Shown here: positions 1 through 8,850 of the stretch, piece after piece
Numbering within the stretch: position 1 is the first letter of the stretch
Layout: every line of letters starts with the position of its first letter
Assembly (NCBI GenBank): GCA_902826225.1
Contig: CADEED010000005.1
Location: 1 to 57,226, forward strand
Origin: an uncultured Pseudomonadota bacterium
Lineage (GTDB): Bacteria > Pseudomonadota > Gammaproteobacteria > Steroidobacterales > Steroidobacteraceae
Length of the DNA: 57,226 nt
Direction: 5' to 3'
Notes under the pieces: generated by a model
Database searches by the model: none
What the model saw: the letters and a program-made list of their open reading frames with translations, nothing else
What the model was told of the DNA's origin: nothing
Position numbers and translations under genes: made by a program

Positions 1-1
1 G

Positions 2-1690
2 CTCGTGTGGGATGTCGGCCACCAGGCGTACCCGCACAAGGTGCTCACGGGCCGCCGCGCCCGTCTCGACACGATCAAGCAGAAAGACGGGCTCGCCCCG
101 TTTCCGTCCCGCGCGGAGAGCGAGTACGACACGTTCGGCGTCGGCCACTCGAGCACCTCGATCTCCGCCGCGCTCGGCATGGCGGTCGCGGCCGAGCTGA
201 ACCGTGATCCACGCCGCGTGATCGCCGTGATCGGTGACGGCGCCATCACCGCCGGCATGGCGTGGGAAGCGTTGCTCAACGCGGGCGCGCGCAAGACGAA
301 CCTCATCGTGATCCTGAACGACAACGACATGTCGATCTCGGAGAACGTCGGCGCGCTGTCGAACTACTTCTCCAAGGTCCTGTCGGGGCGCATGTACTCG
401 ACGCTGCGCAAGGGCGGCAAGAAGATCCTCAAGCAGATGCCCACCATGTGGGAACTCGCGCGCCGCTCGGAAGAAATGATGAAGGGCATGGTGTTGCCCG
501 GCACCATCTTCGAGGAACTCGGGGTCAACTACATCGGCCCGCTCAACGGTCACGACATCAAGGAGCTCGTGACTACCCTCGGCAACATTCGTGACTTCAA
601 GAAGGACGGGCCGCAACTGCTGCACGTCGTCACGAAGAAGGGAAAAGGCTACGACCCGGCCGAGAAGGACCCGATCAAGTGGCACGGCCCGGGTCCGTTC
701 GATCCGGCGAGCGGAACCATCTTCAAGGAGAAGGTCCAGGGCCCCACCTACTCGCAGATCTTCGGCCAATGGCTGTCCGACATGGCGGACCGCGATCCGC
801 GCATCGTCGGCATCACGCCCGCGATGCGCGAGGGTTCGGGCCTCGTCGAGTATTCGAAGAAGCATCCGCAACGCTATTTCGACGTCGCGATCGCCGAGCA
901 ACACGCCGTGACGTTCGCGGCCGGCCTTGCCTGCGAGGGACTGCGGCCGGTCGTGGCCATCTATTCGACCTTCCTGCAGCGCGCCTACGACCAGCTCATC
1001 CACGACGTCGCGCTGCAGAACCTGCCGGTGCTGTTCGCGCTCGACCGCGCGGGACTCGTGGGCGGCGACGGCGCCACGCACCAGGGCTCCTACGACTACT
1101 CGTTCCTGCGCTGCATCCCGAACCTCACGGTGATGGCGCCCGCGGACGAGAACGAGTGCCGGCAGATGCTCTACACGGGCACCACGCTCGCAGGGCCGTC
1201 CGCGGTCCGCTACCCGCGTGGTACGGGCCCGGGCGTGACACCGGTGGCGGAGATGACGGCCGTCCCGGTCGGCAAGGCGCAGATCCGCCGCATGGGCAAC
1301 TCCGGCCTGCTCATCCTCGCGTTCGGCGCGCTCGTGAAATCGGCCGAGACGATCGGCGAGCATCTCGATGCGACTGTCGTGAACATGCGTTTCGTCAAAC
1401 CACTCGACGAAGAACTCGTGGTGCGTCTCGCGGGCTCGCACCGCGCGCTCGTGACGATCGAGGAGAACGCGGTGGCGGGCGGCGCGGGATCCGCCGTCAT
1501 CGAGTTGCTCGCGAACTGCGGCAACCCGCTGCCCACGCTGACGCTCGGCATCCCCGACCGCTTCATCGAGCACGGCACGCGGGACGAATCCCTCGCCGCC
1601 GCCGAACTCGATCTGCCGAGTCTCGATTCCGCGGTCCGGAGCTGGTGGGAGCCGCTGCGCGGCACGAAGCTGGCCGCTTCCGGGACATGA
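2..1690 (+). CDS. dxs: 1-deoxy-D-xylulose-5-phosphate synthase, 5' end cut off by the window
   Basis: Thiamine-diphosphate enzyme that condenses pyruvate with glyceraldehyde 3-phosphate to DXP, the entry step of the MEP isoprenoid pathway and also a precursor for thiamine and pyridoxal. The frame is open to the first base, and the visible 563 codons start within the N-terminal domain at [13 protein letters not shown]. Compared with the roughly 620-residue family, about 70 residues are missing upstream. Visible signatures are the ThDP-binding [13 protein letters not shown] with a downstream NDN, the transketolase-like catalytic stretch [10 protein letters not shown] containing the conserved Glu, and the C-terminal domain [10 protein letters not shown]. 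The next gene is folE2, 70 bp downstream on the same strand. The sequence leaves little doubt about the family. Confidence 0.97.
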   Translation, partial: LVWDVGHQAYPHKVLTGRRARLDTIKQKDGLAPFPSRAESEYDTFGVGHSSTSISAALGMAVAAELNRDPRRVIAVIGDGAITAGMAWEALLNAGARKTNLIVILNDNDMSISENVGALSNYFSKVLSGRMYSTLRKGGKKILKQMPTMWELARRSEEMMKGMVLPGTIFEELGVNYIGPLNGHDIKELVTTLGNIRDFKKDGPQLLHVVTKKGKGYDPAEKDPIKWHGPGPFDPASGTIFKEKVQGPTYSQIFGQWLSDMADRDPRIVGITPAMREGSGLVEYSKKHPQRYFDVAIAEQHAVTFAAGLACEGLRPVVAIYSTFLQRAYDQLIHDVALQNLPVLFALDRAGLVGGDGATHQGSYDYSFLRCIPNLTVMAPADENECRQMLYTGTTLAGPSAVRYPRGTGPGVTPVAEMTAVPVGKAQIRRMGNSGLLILAFGALVKSAETIGEHLDATVVNMRFVKPLDEELVVRLAGSHRALVTIEENAVAGGAGSAVIELLANCGNPLPTLTLGIPDRFIEHGTRDESLAAAELDLPSLDSAVRSWWEPLRGTKLAASGT

Positions 1691-1760
1691 ATCGGCGTTT
1701 CAGCTCCCCCTCCCGTCCGAGGGGTTGATCCCGGGCCCAAAGCCCGCAAACTGTCGCCCC

Positions 1761-2597
1761 ATGAAGCCTGCCGTCGTCCCCCAGCCCCGTGCCGTCACCG
1801 TCGAGGACGTGCAGGGCCGTGCGGATACGCGCCAGATCCCGATCAACCAGGTCGGCATCAAGGAAATCCGGCATCCCGTACGCGTGAAGGACCGGTCGGC
1901 CGGCCATCAGCACACGGTCGCCACGTTCAACATGTACGTGAACCTGCCTCACAACTTCAAGGGCACGCACATGTCGCGCTTCGTGGAGATCCTCCACCAC
2001 GAGCGCGAGATCTCCGTCGAGTCCTTCGGCACGCTGCTCGCCGAGATGACGGACCGGCTCGAGGCGAGTTCCGGTCACATCGAGATGTCGTTCCCCTACT
2101 TCGTGATGAAGAAGGCGCCCGTATCCGGCGTCGAAAGCTACATGGATTACCAGGCCACGCTCACCGGCAAGCGCGTGGAGGGCGTGACGGAGATGTGGGT
2201 CAAGATCGTCGTGCCCGTCACGAGCCTCTGCCCCTGCTCGAAGAAGATCTCCGAGCGCGGCGCCCACAACCAGCGCTCGCACGTGACGATCTCGGCGAGA
2301 TTGCGCGAGCACATGTGGATCGAGGAACTCATCGAGGTCGCCGAGTCGGAGGCGTCGTGCGAGCTCTACGGCATCCTCAAACGCCCCGACGAGAAGTACG
2401 TGACGGAGCGCGCCTACGACAATCCGAAGTTCGTCGAGGACCTCGTGCGTGACGTCGCCGTGCGTCTCAACAACGAAAAGCGGATCGCGGCCTACGTGGT
2501 CGAATCGGAGAATTTCGAGTCGATCCACAATCATTCCGCGTACGCGCGGATCTCGCGCGACAAGGACGAGAGCGAGCCGGACCGCGATACCCCCTGA
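1761..2597 (+). CDS. folE2: GTP cyclohydrolase I type IB, FolE2
   Basis: Converts GTP to 7,8-dihydroneopterin triphosphate, the first step of folate (and queuosine-type) pterin synthesis, using the metal-flexible FolE2 fold instead of zinc-dependent FolE. The 278-residue product has the family hallmark [10 protein letters not shown] (Cys157 and Cys159) followed by HNQRS near 169-173, and the GTHMSRF stretch near 68-74. I chose the ATG at 1761, because the frame opens only 12 codons earlier at a TTG and [10 protein letters not shown] fits the usual family length. No clear Shine-Dalgarno is visible. It follows dxs on the same strand. FolE2 genes are often zinc-regulated, but no zinc-uptake neighbour is present here. 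Confidence 0.95.
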   Translation: MKPAVVPQPRAVTVEDVQGRADTRQIPINQVGIKEIRHPVRVKDRSAGHQHTVATFNMYVNLPHNFKGTHMSRFVEILHHEREISVESFGTLLAEMTDRLEASSGHIEMSFPYFVMKKAPVSGVESYMDYQATLTGKRVEGVTEMWVKIVVPVTSLCPCSKKISERGAHNQRSHVTISARLREHMWIEELIEVAESEASCELYGILKRPDEKYVTERAYDNPKFVEDLVRDVAVRLNNEKRIAAYVVESENFESIHNHSAYARISRDKDESEPDRDTP

Positions 2598-2755
2598 GCC
2601 GGTCGCGCAACGCCGCGGGCGCGCCGTGCGACCCGCGTCACAGATTATGTCCGCGCCCCGCGGACTCTCACCGGCACGAGAGCTGAGTCCGGAATCCCCT
2701 GCCTGCTTCCGCTGGAATGCGCGCATCGATTCGCCGCGATTCCTCACGGAGCGAG

Positions 2756-3418
2756 ATGTCGGGCAGGCCCGAAAAAACCGGTTCGCGTCGGCTGTTCGCC
2801 TTGGGAGCGCTCGCCGCGCTCGCCTCGATGCAGGCCGCCGGCGCGACGCTTGCCGTCACCGTGCACCAGCGCGACGGTCATCCGCTCTCCGGCGCCGTGG
2901 TCACCGTCGAAGCGCTGTCTCCCGCGCTGGCGCCACCGGCGCCGGTCGAGGCGATCATGGACCAGGTGCAACTCGAGTTCGTGCCCGACGTGCTCATCGT
3001 CCCGGTTCGTTCGACCGTGCTTTTCCCGAACAGCGACGCGGTGAGCCACCAGGTGTACTCGTTCTCGAACGCGCGCCGCTATCAACTGCCGCTGTATCGC
3101 GGCAAGGCCCATCCACCGATCACGTTCGATCAGACCGGCGTCGTCACCCTCGGCTGCAACATCCACGACAACATGCTCGCGTACATCGTCGTGACCGACG
3201 CACCCTTCTTCGGGCGCACGGGCAAGGACGGGGCGTTCGGCGCTGGCGACGTGCCCACGGGCCGCTATCGCCTGCGCGTCTGGCACCCGTCGATCAACGA
3301 GCCGGAGGTGGAGCGCGTCGTCGAAGTGTCGGGCGACCGCGCGTCGTTCGAGATCGCGCTGACGCGCGATCTGCATCCCGCGCCGCTCACCGGCCGGCCC
3401 CACTCATGGGACTACTGA
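2756..3418 (+). CDS. secreted cupredoxin-like protein (methylamine-utilisation type)
   Basis: 220-residue exported protein. An N-terminal signal (RRLFALGALAALASMQAAGA, about residues 11-30) is followed by a carboxypeptidase-regulatory-like beta segment (QRDGHPLSGAVVTVEAL) and a cupredoxin domain. Probable type-1 copper ligands are visible: His98 in SDAVSHQVYSF, then Cys134, His137 and Met140 in LGCNIHDNM. GGAG lies 6 bases before the ATG at 2756, which is why I prefer it to an in-frame ATG 39 bases upstream. Its last 13 bases overlap the start of the porin-like gene, so the two are probably translated together. A 7-bp stem (2661-2667 with 2685-2691) lies in the 158-bp leader. Its role is unknown; an extracytoplasmic copper or redox function is an inference from the ligands. 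Confidence 0.8.
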   Translation: MSGRPEKTGSRRLFALGALAALASMQAAGATLAVTVHQRDGHPLSGAVVTVEALSPALAPPAPVEAIMDQVQLEFVPDVLIVPVRSTVLFPNSDAVSHQVYSFSNARRYQLPLYRGKAHPPITFDQTGVVTLGCNIHDNMLAYIVVTDAPFFGRTGKDGAFGAGDVPTGRYRLRVWHPSINEPEVERVVEVSGDRASFEIALTRDLHPAPLTGRPHSWDY

Positions 3419-4620
3419 AACACGCCGCGATCGCAGGCGCGCTGGCCGCGAGCGTCGGCGCGCGCGGCGCGGACTGGGAACTCGCGCTCGACCTGCGCGC
3501 CGTGAGTTCCGACGGCCGCGAATCCTTCCTGGAGAACGGACAGGGCAAACTGCGCTTCGACGGCGAGCACGAGGGCATCCAGCTCGGCCGGCTGCGCGCC
3601 GCGCTCGATCAGCCGCTCGGCGAAACGTTCGCGGCGCACCTCGAGGTCTCGGCGTGGGACGGCGACGACAAGAACCCGCTCGATCTCACCGAGGCATTCC
3701 TCGAGTGGCGCCCGTATCCGCGCAGCGGCTTCCGCTCGCGCGTGCGGCTCGGCGCGTTCTATCCACCCATGTCGCTCGAGAGCCGCGCGCGCGGGTGGGA
3801 AACGCCGTACACGATCACGCCGTCGGCGATCTCGTCGTGGATCGGCGAGGAAATCCGCACGGTAGGACTCGAGGGCCAGGTCGACTGGCTCGGTACGCGC
3901 CTGGGTCATGCCTTCGACCTGCAGTTCACGGCCGCGCTTTTCGGCTGGAACGATCCGGCCGGCACGATGATCGCGGCGCACGGCTTCGGTCTGCACGACC
4001 GGCAAACGACGCTGTTCGGCCGTGTGGGAGCGCCGCAGACTTACCCGGAGCTCGCGAAGAAGGAACTCTTCCACGAGATCGACGACGAACCCGGCTACTA
4101 TGTCGGCGCCCAGGTGCGTTGGCGCGATCGCGTGATCCTGAACGCCCTGCACTACGACAACCGCGCCGACCCCGCCGCCGAAGCGCCCGACATCCGCGAT
4201 TTCGCTTGGTATACCGAGTTCGACGCCGCGGCGCTGCGCATCGAGAGCGGCAACGGCTGGACCTTCCTCCTGCAGGCGCTCGACGGGCATACGGCGATCG
4301 ATCCATTCGAACCGCTGACGTGGACGTTCGACTCGCAGTCGCTGCTGGTCGCGAAACGCTTCGGTGCGCACATGATCGCGGCGCGGGCCGACGCCTTCGC
4401 GGTCGAGTTCGAAGACGACCCCGCCGCCTGGGGCAGCGAGGACGGCGAAGCCTGGGCGCTCGCCTACTCGTACGACCAGGGCGGTCCGTGGCGATTCGCG
4501 CTCGAGTGGTTGCGCGTCGACAGCGATGTGCCTGCCCGCCTGGGGCTCGGCCAGAGCCCGCTGGCCTCAGAGTCCAAGATCGAGTTCTCCGCGCGCTACG
4601 CGATCAGCGGATCTCTTTGA
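3406..4620 (+). CDS. outer-membrane porin-like protein, function unknown
   Basis: 404-residue protein starting at an ATG inside the cupredoxin gene (MGLLKHAAIAGALAASVGARGA, a plausible signal peptide). The rest is rich in alternating aromatic and polar segments with Trp/Tyr girdles, for example SAWDGDD, AFLEWRPYPRSGFRSRVRLG, YYVGAQVRWRDRV and ALAYSYDQGGPWRFALEWLR, and ends in SARYAISGSL. This is the pattern of a beta-barrel of about 400 residues. I do not recognise a substrate. The overlap with the upstream cupredoxin-like gene suggests a two-gene envelope unit. The same strand has long spurious frames upstream of the ATG, which I excluded because they run through folE2 and the leader. Confidence 0.7.
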   Translation: MGLLKHAAIAGALAASVGARGADWELALDLRAVSSDGRESFLENGQGKLRFDGEHEGIQLGRLRAALDQPLGETFAAHLEVSAWDGDDKNPLDLTEAFLEWRPYPRSGFRSRVRLGAFYPPMSLESRARGWETPYTITPSAISSWIGEEIRTVGLEGQVDWLGTRLGHAFDLQFTAALFGWNDPAGTMIAAHGFGLHDRQTTLFGRVGAPQTYPELAKKELFHEIDDEPGYYVGAQVRWRDRVILNALHYDNRADPAAEAPDIRDFAWYTEFDAAALRIESGNGWTFLLQALDGHTAIDPFEPLTWTFDSQSLLVAKRFGAHMIAARADAFAVEFEDDPAAWGSEDGEAWALAYSYDQGGPWRFALEWLRVDSDVPARLGLGQSPLASESKIEFSARYAISGSL

Positions 4621-4648
4621 GGTCATGACCTCACGCTAGACTTCAGCC

Positions 4649-5413
4649 ATGAAACGCACCCTCTGGGTCGCCCTCCTGTCGCTGGCGTCGATGGTTCACG
4701 CGCAGGAGCCGAAGAAGGCCGCACTGCTCGTCTTCGCCGCCGCATCGCTCACCCAGGTGCTGGAAGAACTGTCACGCGAATTCGAGCGGGCGAGCGGCGT
4801 CACCGTGAAGCTGTCGTTCGCGGCGAGCTCCGCGCTCGCGCGGCAGATCGAAAGCGGCGCGAAAGCGGACGTATTCGTCTCGGCCGACCAGGAATGGATG
4901 AACTATCTGGACGAGCGCAAGTTCATCGCCGCGGCCACCCGCCGCAACCTCGTCGGCAATCGCCTCGTGCTCATCGCACCGGCCGACAGCAGGATTGCAC
5001 TGAAGATCGCACCGGGATTCGCGCTCGCCGCGTCGCTCGGAGATGGCCGCCTGGCCACCGCGGATCCGGACACGGTGCCCGCCGGCAGATACGCCCGGGC
5101 CGCACTGACCGCGCTCGGTGCCTGGGATGGCGTGGAATCGAGGCTCGCGCGTGGCGAGAACGTGCGCACCGCGATGATGTACGTGGCGCGCGGCGAAGCG
5201 CCGCTCGGCATCGTCTACGCCACGGATGCGAAGGTCGACCCGAAGGTGCGCATCGTCGACACCTTCCCCGGGAACAGCCACCCGCCGATCACCTATCCCG
5301 CGGCCGCGACGAATACAGGGCAGCCGGAGGCGCTCGAATACCTCGAGTTCCTCGCGAGTCGCAAGGCGGCGGAAAGCTGGCAGAAGTTCGGCTTCCTGAA
5401 GCTGCCGAAATGA
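4649..5413 (+). CDS. modA: molybdate ABC transporter substrate-binding protein ModA
   Basis: Periplasmic binding protein for molybdate or tungstate, 254 residues, with a cleavable signal (about residues 1-19, ending VHAQ). The family signatures are visible: LLVFAAASLTQVLEEL with the oxyanion-contacting Ala-Ala-Ser-Leu, SFAASSALARQIESGA, ADVFVSADQEWM, and the C-terminal IVYATDAKV and YLEFLASRKAAESWQKFGF. It normally works with ModB and ModC, but neither is next to it: upstream is the porin-like gene and downstream, 8 bp away, a convergent kinase gene. It is therefore either an orphan binding protein serving a transporter elsewhere or part of a split locus. Confidence 0.93.
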   Translation: MKRTLWVALLSLASMVHAQEPKKAALLVFAAASLTQVLEELSREFERASGVTVKLSFAASSALARQIESGAKADVFVSADQEWMNYLDERKFIAAATRRNLVGNRLVLIAPADSRIALKIAPGFALAASLGDGRLATADPDTVPAGRYARAALTALGAWDGVESRLARGENVRTAMMYVARGEAPLGIVYATDAKVDPKVRIVDTFPGNSHPPITYPAAATNTGQPEALEYLEFLASRKAAESWQKFGFLKLPK

Positions 5414-5421
5414 ATCGCGGA

Positions 5422-6750
5422 TCAGCCGGTTGAGCTGTCGTTACCCTGCAGTCGCGAGACCAGGGCCCGCAGGAAGACCCGGTTGAAACGCAGCTGGCAG
5501 GCGGCAGACACCTGCTCGAGCAGCGTCGAACTCACCTTCAGCACGTTCACCGCGGTGTCGGCCTTGATCGTGGCGGTGCGGCGCGCGCCGCGCACGTAGC
5601 TGGTCTCGCCGAAGCAGTCGCCCGAGTCCATGTGTCCGATCGTGCGGCCATGGCGTTCGACCAGACACTTACCGTCGACGAGGATGTAGAAGCGATCGTC
5701 CATTTCGCCTTCCTTCACGATCTCCTCGCCAGCAGCGTAGACCTGCAGCGTGCTGGCGCGCAGCACCTCCCAGATCTCCGCGTGCGAGAACTCGTGGAAG
5801 AAACGCAGCCGGCGCAGCACGTCGAACTGCTCCTGCTGGTCGATGCGCGCCTCCTGCTCGCGCAGCCGCTGGTGGACCCGCGTGAGTTCCGCGGCGAAAT
5901 CCGCGCCCGATTTCTGGCGCTTGTCGGGCGACTTCATCATGGAAGTCGTGACGATCTCCTCGAGCTCCTCGGGGATGTCCTTGCGCTGCGTGTGGATCGG
6001 CGGCGGCGTCGCGTAGACGATCTGGTGCAGCAGCTTCACGAGATTGCCCGCGCGGAACGGACGGATGCCGGTGAGCAGCTCGTACATCACGGCGCCGAGC
6101 GAGTACAGGTCCGAGTGATGCGTGAGCTCCAGGCTCTGCACCTGCTCGGGCGACATGTAGGAAGGCGAACCCGCGATGCCCTCGATGCGCGAAATCTCGG
6201 AATCCGCGACGAGCGCGATGCCGAAATCGATGATGCGCACGTCGGAATCCTGCGTGAGCATGATGTTCGACGGCTTGATGTCGCGATGGATCACGCCGCG
6301 CGTATGCGCGTAGTGCAGCGCCTTCGCGCACTTGAACATGATCTCGACCACGTCGTCGATGCGCAGCAGGTTGTCGGGCCGGCAGTACGCAGACAAGGTG
6401 CGCGCGCCGTGCACGTGCTCGGTGACGATGTAGCAGCGGCCGTTTTCTTCGCCCGCGTCGTAGATCGGCAGGATGTGCGGATGCTGCAGCATGCCGACCA
6501 TGTGCGCTTCCGAGAGGAACATCTTGCGCGCGATCTTCGCGCGCTCGTCCGTCGCGTCGGTGTCCGCGTTGTAGACCTTGATGGCCACGTCCCGCCCGTA
6601 GTACGGATCGTGCGAGAGGTATACGGTACCGGTGGAACCCCGGCCGACCTCGTTGATGATTACATATTTACCGATGCGATCCGGAACGCGGTTTTCCAGG
6701 ATCTTCGCCGCTTGGTGCTCGGGGGCCGTGTTGGTTGCTTGCAGCGACAT
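5422..6750 (-). CDS. soluble eukaryotic-type Ser/Thr protein kinase with C-terminal cyclic-nucleotide-binding domain
   Basis: 442 residues with no membrane segment. The kinase domain spans about 27-290 with a complete active site: glycine loop VGRGSTGTVY, VAIK Lys58, alpha-C Glu81, HRD at 155-157, IKPSN, DFG at 175-177 and SPSYMSPEQ at the activation-segment end. A charged linker (about 290-312) leads to a Crp-type cyclic-nucleotide-binding domain (about 313-435) whose phosphate cassette reads FGETSYVRGARRTATI, keeping the Glu382 and Arg391 positions. A kinase gated by cAMP, cGMP or another cyclic nucleotide is an inference from this architecture, which differs from the TM-PASTA or TM-sensor kinases usual in bacteria. 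The gene lies 117 bp after thiL in the same orientation and converges on modA. Confidence 0.88.
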   Translation of the reverse strand: MSLQATNTAPEHQAAKILENRVPDRIGKYVIINEVGRGSTGTVYLSHDPYYGRDVAIKVYNADTDATDERAKIARKMFLSEAHMVGMLQHPHILPIYDAGEENGRCYIVTEHVHGARTLSAYCRPDNLLRIDDVVEIMFKCAKALHYAHTRGVIHRDIKPSNIMLTQDSDVRIIDFGIALVADSEISRIEGIAGSPSYMSPEQVQSLELTHHSDLYSLGAVMYELLTGIRPFRAGNLVKLLHQIVYATPPPIHTQRKDIPEELEEIVTTSMMKSPDKRQKSGADFAAELTRVHQRLREQEARIDQQEQFDVLRRLRFFHEFSHAEIWEVLRASTLQVYAAGEEIVKEGEMDDRFYILVDGKCLVERHGRTIGHMDSGDCFGETSYVRGARRTATIKADTAVNVLKVSSTLLEQVSAACQLRFNRVFLRALVSRLQGNDSSTG

Positions 6751-6867
6751 CAGGATTGCTTACGCAGTCCGGCAAAAGGTGTCGGCAGAATACGGCCGGT
6801 GCCGGTGATGGGATGTGACCCGGGTCCCGGATCATCTGGCGCGGAGCATCGTCCCGGCGCGTGTCAC

Positions 6868-7839
6868 TCAGACGAAATGATCGAACCCGGCCCGCGAGAA
6901 CTGCATCACACCGCTGCGTGAGAAAACCCTGACACCGGCGTGCGCCACGAGGCTGCCGATCCTCGTCACCGGCCCTAATCCTCGGGCGATCGCGTGCGTC
7001 ATCGCGCCGAGCCGCGCCAACGGGACCGTGAACAGCAGTTCATAGTCTTCGCCGCCCGTCAGCGCGTACTCCCGCGCCAGTTCGCGCCCGACGGCCCCCA
7101 GCAAGGCCTCCGATACCGGCAGCGACGTCGCGTCGAGCTCCGCCCCGCAACCGCTCGCGGCGCAGAGCTTTTCGAGATCGCCACCGAGCCCGTCGGACAC
7201 GTCGATGCAGGCGCTGGCGAGCCCCCGCAGCGCGATACCCACGTCGCAGCGCGGTGTCGGGAACAGGAACCGGTCACGCAGGATCTGCGCGGACATCGGG
7301 TCGGTGACATGCAGCCGCCCCTGCTCGAGCGCCAGGCCCGCTGCGGCATCGCCGGGCGAACCCGTGACGAACACCGCATCGCCAGGCTGACCGCCGCGGC
7401 GTTCGAGCGCCATTCCGATCGGCACGATGCCGGTGAGGGTCACGGTGATCGAGAGCGGACCGCGCGTCGTATTGCCACCGACGAGCGCCACGTCGTGCCG
7501 GCGGCACAGATCGCCCGCCGCGCGCGCGAACTCCGCGAGCCAGGGCTCATCGATGCGCGGCAACGTCAGCGAGAGCAGTGCCCAGGCCGGCTCGGCGCCC
7601 ATCGCGGCGACGTCCGAGAGATTCACCGCGAATGCGCGGTGGCCGAGCGATGTCGCGGAGGCGTTGGGGAGGAAGTGCACGCCCTCGACGAGCGAGTCCG
7701 TGGTGATGACGAGCTCGCGCGATGGCGGCGGCATGACGATCGCGGCGTCGTCGCCGACACCCAGCCGCACGTCGGCGCGATTCGCGCCCAGCCGCGCGAA
7801 GTACCGGGCGATGATGTCGAACTCTCCCGATGCGTTCAC
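6868..7839 (-). CDS. thiL: thiamine-monophosphate kinase ThiL
   Basis: Phosphorylates thiamine monophosphate to thiamine diphosphate, the cofactor that Dxs at the window start uses. 323 residues of the AIR-synthase/ThiL fold: N-terminal GEFDIIARYFARL, the Mg-ATP loop LGVGDDAAIV, ITTDSLVEGVHF, FAVNLSDVAAMGA, GGNTTRGPLSITVT and CIDVSDGLGGDLEKL, then LTGGEDYELLFTV. It is the last gene of the conserved glyA-nrdR-rib-nusB-thiL block, 51 bp after nusB, and the gap holds a strong stem-loop. ATG start at 7839, with the usual family length. Confidence 0.96.
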   Translation of the reverse strand: MNASGEFDIIARYFARLGANRADVRLGVGDDAAIVMPPPSRELVITTDSLVEGVHFLPNASATSLGHRAFAVNLSDVAAMGAEPAWALLSLTLPRIDEPWLAEFARAAGDLCRRHDVALVGGNTTRGPLSITVTLTGIVPIGMALERRGGQPGDAVFVTGSPGDAAAGLALEQGRLHVTDPMSAQILRDRFLFPTPRCDVGIALRGLASACIDVSDGLGGDLEKLCAASGCGAELDATSLPVSEALLGAVGRELAREYALTGGEDYELLFTVPLARLGAMTHAIARGLGPVTRIGSLVAHAGVRVFSRSGVMQFSRAGFDHFV

Positions 7840-7844
7840 TCGCC

Positions 7845-7880
7845 ACTCCTGACGGCGACGAAGCTTCGCCGTCCGGGAGT
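7845..7880 (-). promoter_or_regulatory. stem-loop in the nusB-thiL intergenic gap
   Basis: An 8-bp perfect stem (7851-7858 pairing with 7866-7873) with a 7-base loop, extended outward by a second pairing segment (ACTCC with GGAGT at 7845-7849 and 7876-7880) across a short mismatch. It fills most of the 51-bp gap between the nusB stop and the thiL ATG, ending 5 bases from that ATG. There is no U-run after it, so an ordinary intrinsic terminator is unlikely. A processing site, translational block or partial attenuator for thiL is possible. Confidence 0.45.
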
Positions 7881-7890
7881 TGTCGGTGGA

Positions 7891-8331
7891 TCAACGTTCG
7901 AGGGGGCGCAGTTCACGGGCGGCTTTGTCGAGCACCGCGTTGACGAACTTGTGACTGTCGGTCGCGCCGAATCGCCTGGCGAGACCGATGGCCTCGTTGA
8001 TGACGACGCGGTACGGCACGTCCGGCGACGAGCGCAGCTCGTGCGCGCCGACCCAGAGCACCGCGCGTTCGACGGGATCGAGCTCGGTGGGCTTCCGGTC
8101 CATGAACCCCGCGAGCGCCGCATCCAGCGCCTCGCTGGTCCCGCAGATGTCCGTGACCATCTGGTTGAAGTAGCCGCGATCCGCCTTGCGCATGTCTTCT
8201 TCGTCGGCGAACTCGTTGACGACGTCCTGCCACGGCGCCGCGTTGATCTGCCAGCGGTAGAGCGCCTGCATCGCGAGCTTGCGAGCGACGGCGCGCCGCG
8301 CGGAGGCAGGGTTGATTCCACCCCGGCTCAT
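7891..8331 (-). CDS. nusB: transcription antitermination protein NusB
   Basis: 146-residue all-helical protein that binds boxA RNA with NusE (S10) and supports rRNA antitermination. Family landmarks are ARRAVARKLAMQALYRWQ at the N terminus, the acidic central region, DPVERAVLWVGAHELR, VPYRVVINEAIGLARRFGATDSHKFVNAVLDKAARELR. The ATG at 8331 overlaps the ribH stop by 4 bases (ATGA), so it is probably translationally coupled to ribH, the usual arrangement in gammaproteobacteria. Confidence 0.96.
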   Translation of the reverse strand: MSRGGINPASARRAVARKLAMQALYRWQINAAPWQDVVNEFADEEDMRKADRGYFNQMVTDICGTSEALDAALAGFMDRKPTELDPVERAVLWVGAHELRSSPDVPYRVVINEAIGLARRFGATDSHKFVNAVLDKAARELRPLER

Positions 8332-8840
8332 CGGCGTGCCTTCTTCGCGGACTTGCCGGGCCTGGACTTCGGCACGGGTGACAGCAGTCCGATCATCTCG
8401 AGTGCGGCTTCCATCGATTCGCCGCCCTTGTTCATGCGCGCGACGTCGGCGCGCTCTTCGGCCTGCGGCCGGGTCTCAGTGGTCAGCACCCCGAAGACGA
8501 CAGGTACGCCGGTAGTCAGGCCCGCGTCCATGAGTCCGCGCGCGCACTCGCCCGCCACGAAATCGAAATGCGGGGTGTCACCGCGGATGACACAGCCGAG
8601 CGCGACGACGGCGTCGCACTCGCCGCTCGCGGCGAACATCTTCGCGACGAGGGGCAGCTCGAATGCACCCGGCACGCGCTCGACCAGGCAATGCGCGGAA
8701 TCGCCGCCGTGCTGGCGCCACGCGGCGGTGGCGCCCGCGACGAGCTGGTCGACGAGCCCGGCATTGAAACGCGCGGCGACGATGACGATCCGCCGGCCGC
8801 GGGCGTCCAATGGCTGAGTCGTGGAATTGGAACCGGTCAT
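8328..8840 (-). CDS. ribH: 6,7-dimethyl-8-ribityllumazine synthase (lumazine synthase)
   Basis: Condenses 5-amino-6-ribitylamino-uracil with 3,4-dihydroxy-2-butanone 4-phosphate, the penultimate riboflavin step. 170 residues from the ATG at 8840 (MTGSNSTTQPLDARG). The frame is open further upstream, but that part is antisense-like and would run into ribB. Signatures: VIVAARFNAGLVDQLVAGA, VPGAFELPLVAKM, ALGCVIRGDTPHFDFVAGE with the catalytic His in TPHF, and FGVLTTE. A lysine-rich tail (KSRPGKSAKKARR) follows the fold. It lies 10 bp after the RibB gene and overlaps nusB by 4 bases. Confidence 0.96.
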   Translation of the reverse strand: MTGSNSTTQPLDARGRRIVIVAARFNAGLVDQLVAGATAAWRQHGGDSAHCLVERVPGAFELPLVAKMFAASGECDAVVALGCVIRGDTPHFDFVAGECARGLMDAGLTTGVPVVFGVLTTETRPQAEERADVARMNKGGESMEAALEMIGLLSPVPKSRPGKSAKKARR

Positions 8841-8850
8841 GCGCGCGCGA

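Noticed and set aside
2661..2691. Intrinsic terminator after folE2
   Set aside because: A 7-bp stem is present but there is no T-run on either strand. It may be a leader structure of the cupredoxin gene, with no support beyond that.
1563..2747. 394-codon minus-strand frame across dxs and folE2
   Set aside because: Antisense to two genes with unambiguous family motifs; Arg/His-rich composition and no ribosome site.
2449..3405. Long plus-strand frame upstream of the porin-like gene
   Set aside because: Runs in the wrong frame through the end of folE2 and the cupredoxin gene with Arg-rich composition. Only the part from ATG 3406 is protein-like.
4649..6750. modBC genes next to modA
   Set aside because: The next gene is a convergent kinase and the previous one a porin-like gene; no permease or ABC ATPase for molybdate is present in the window.
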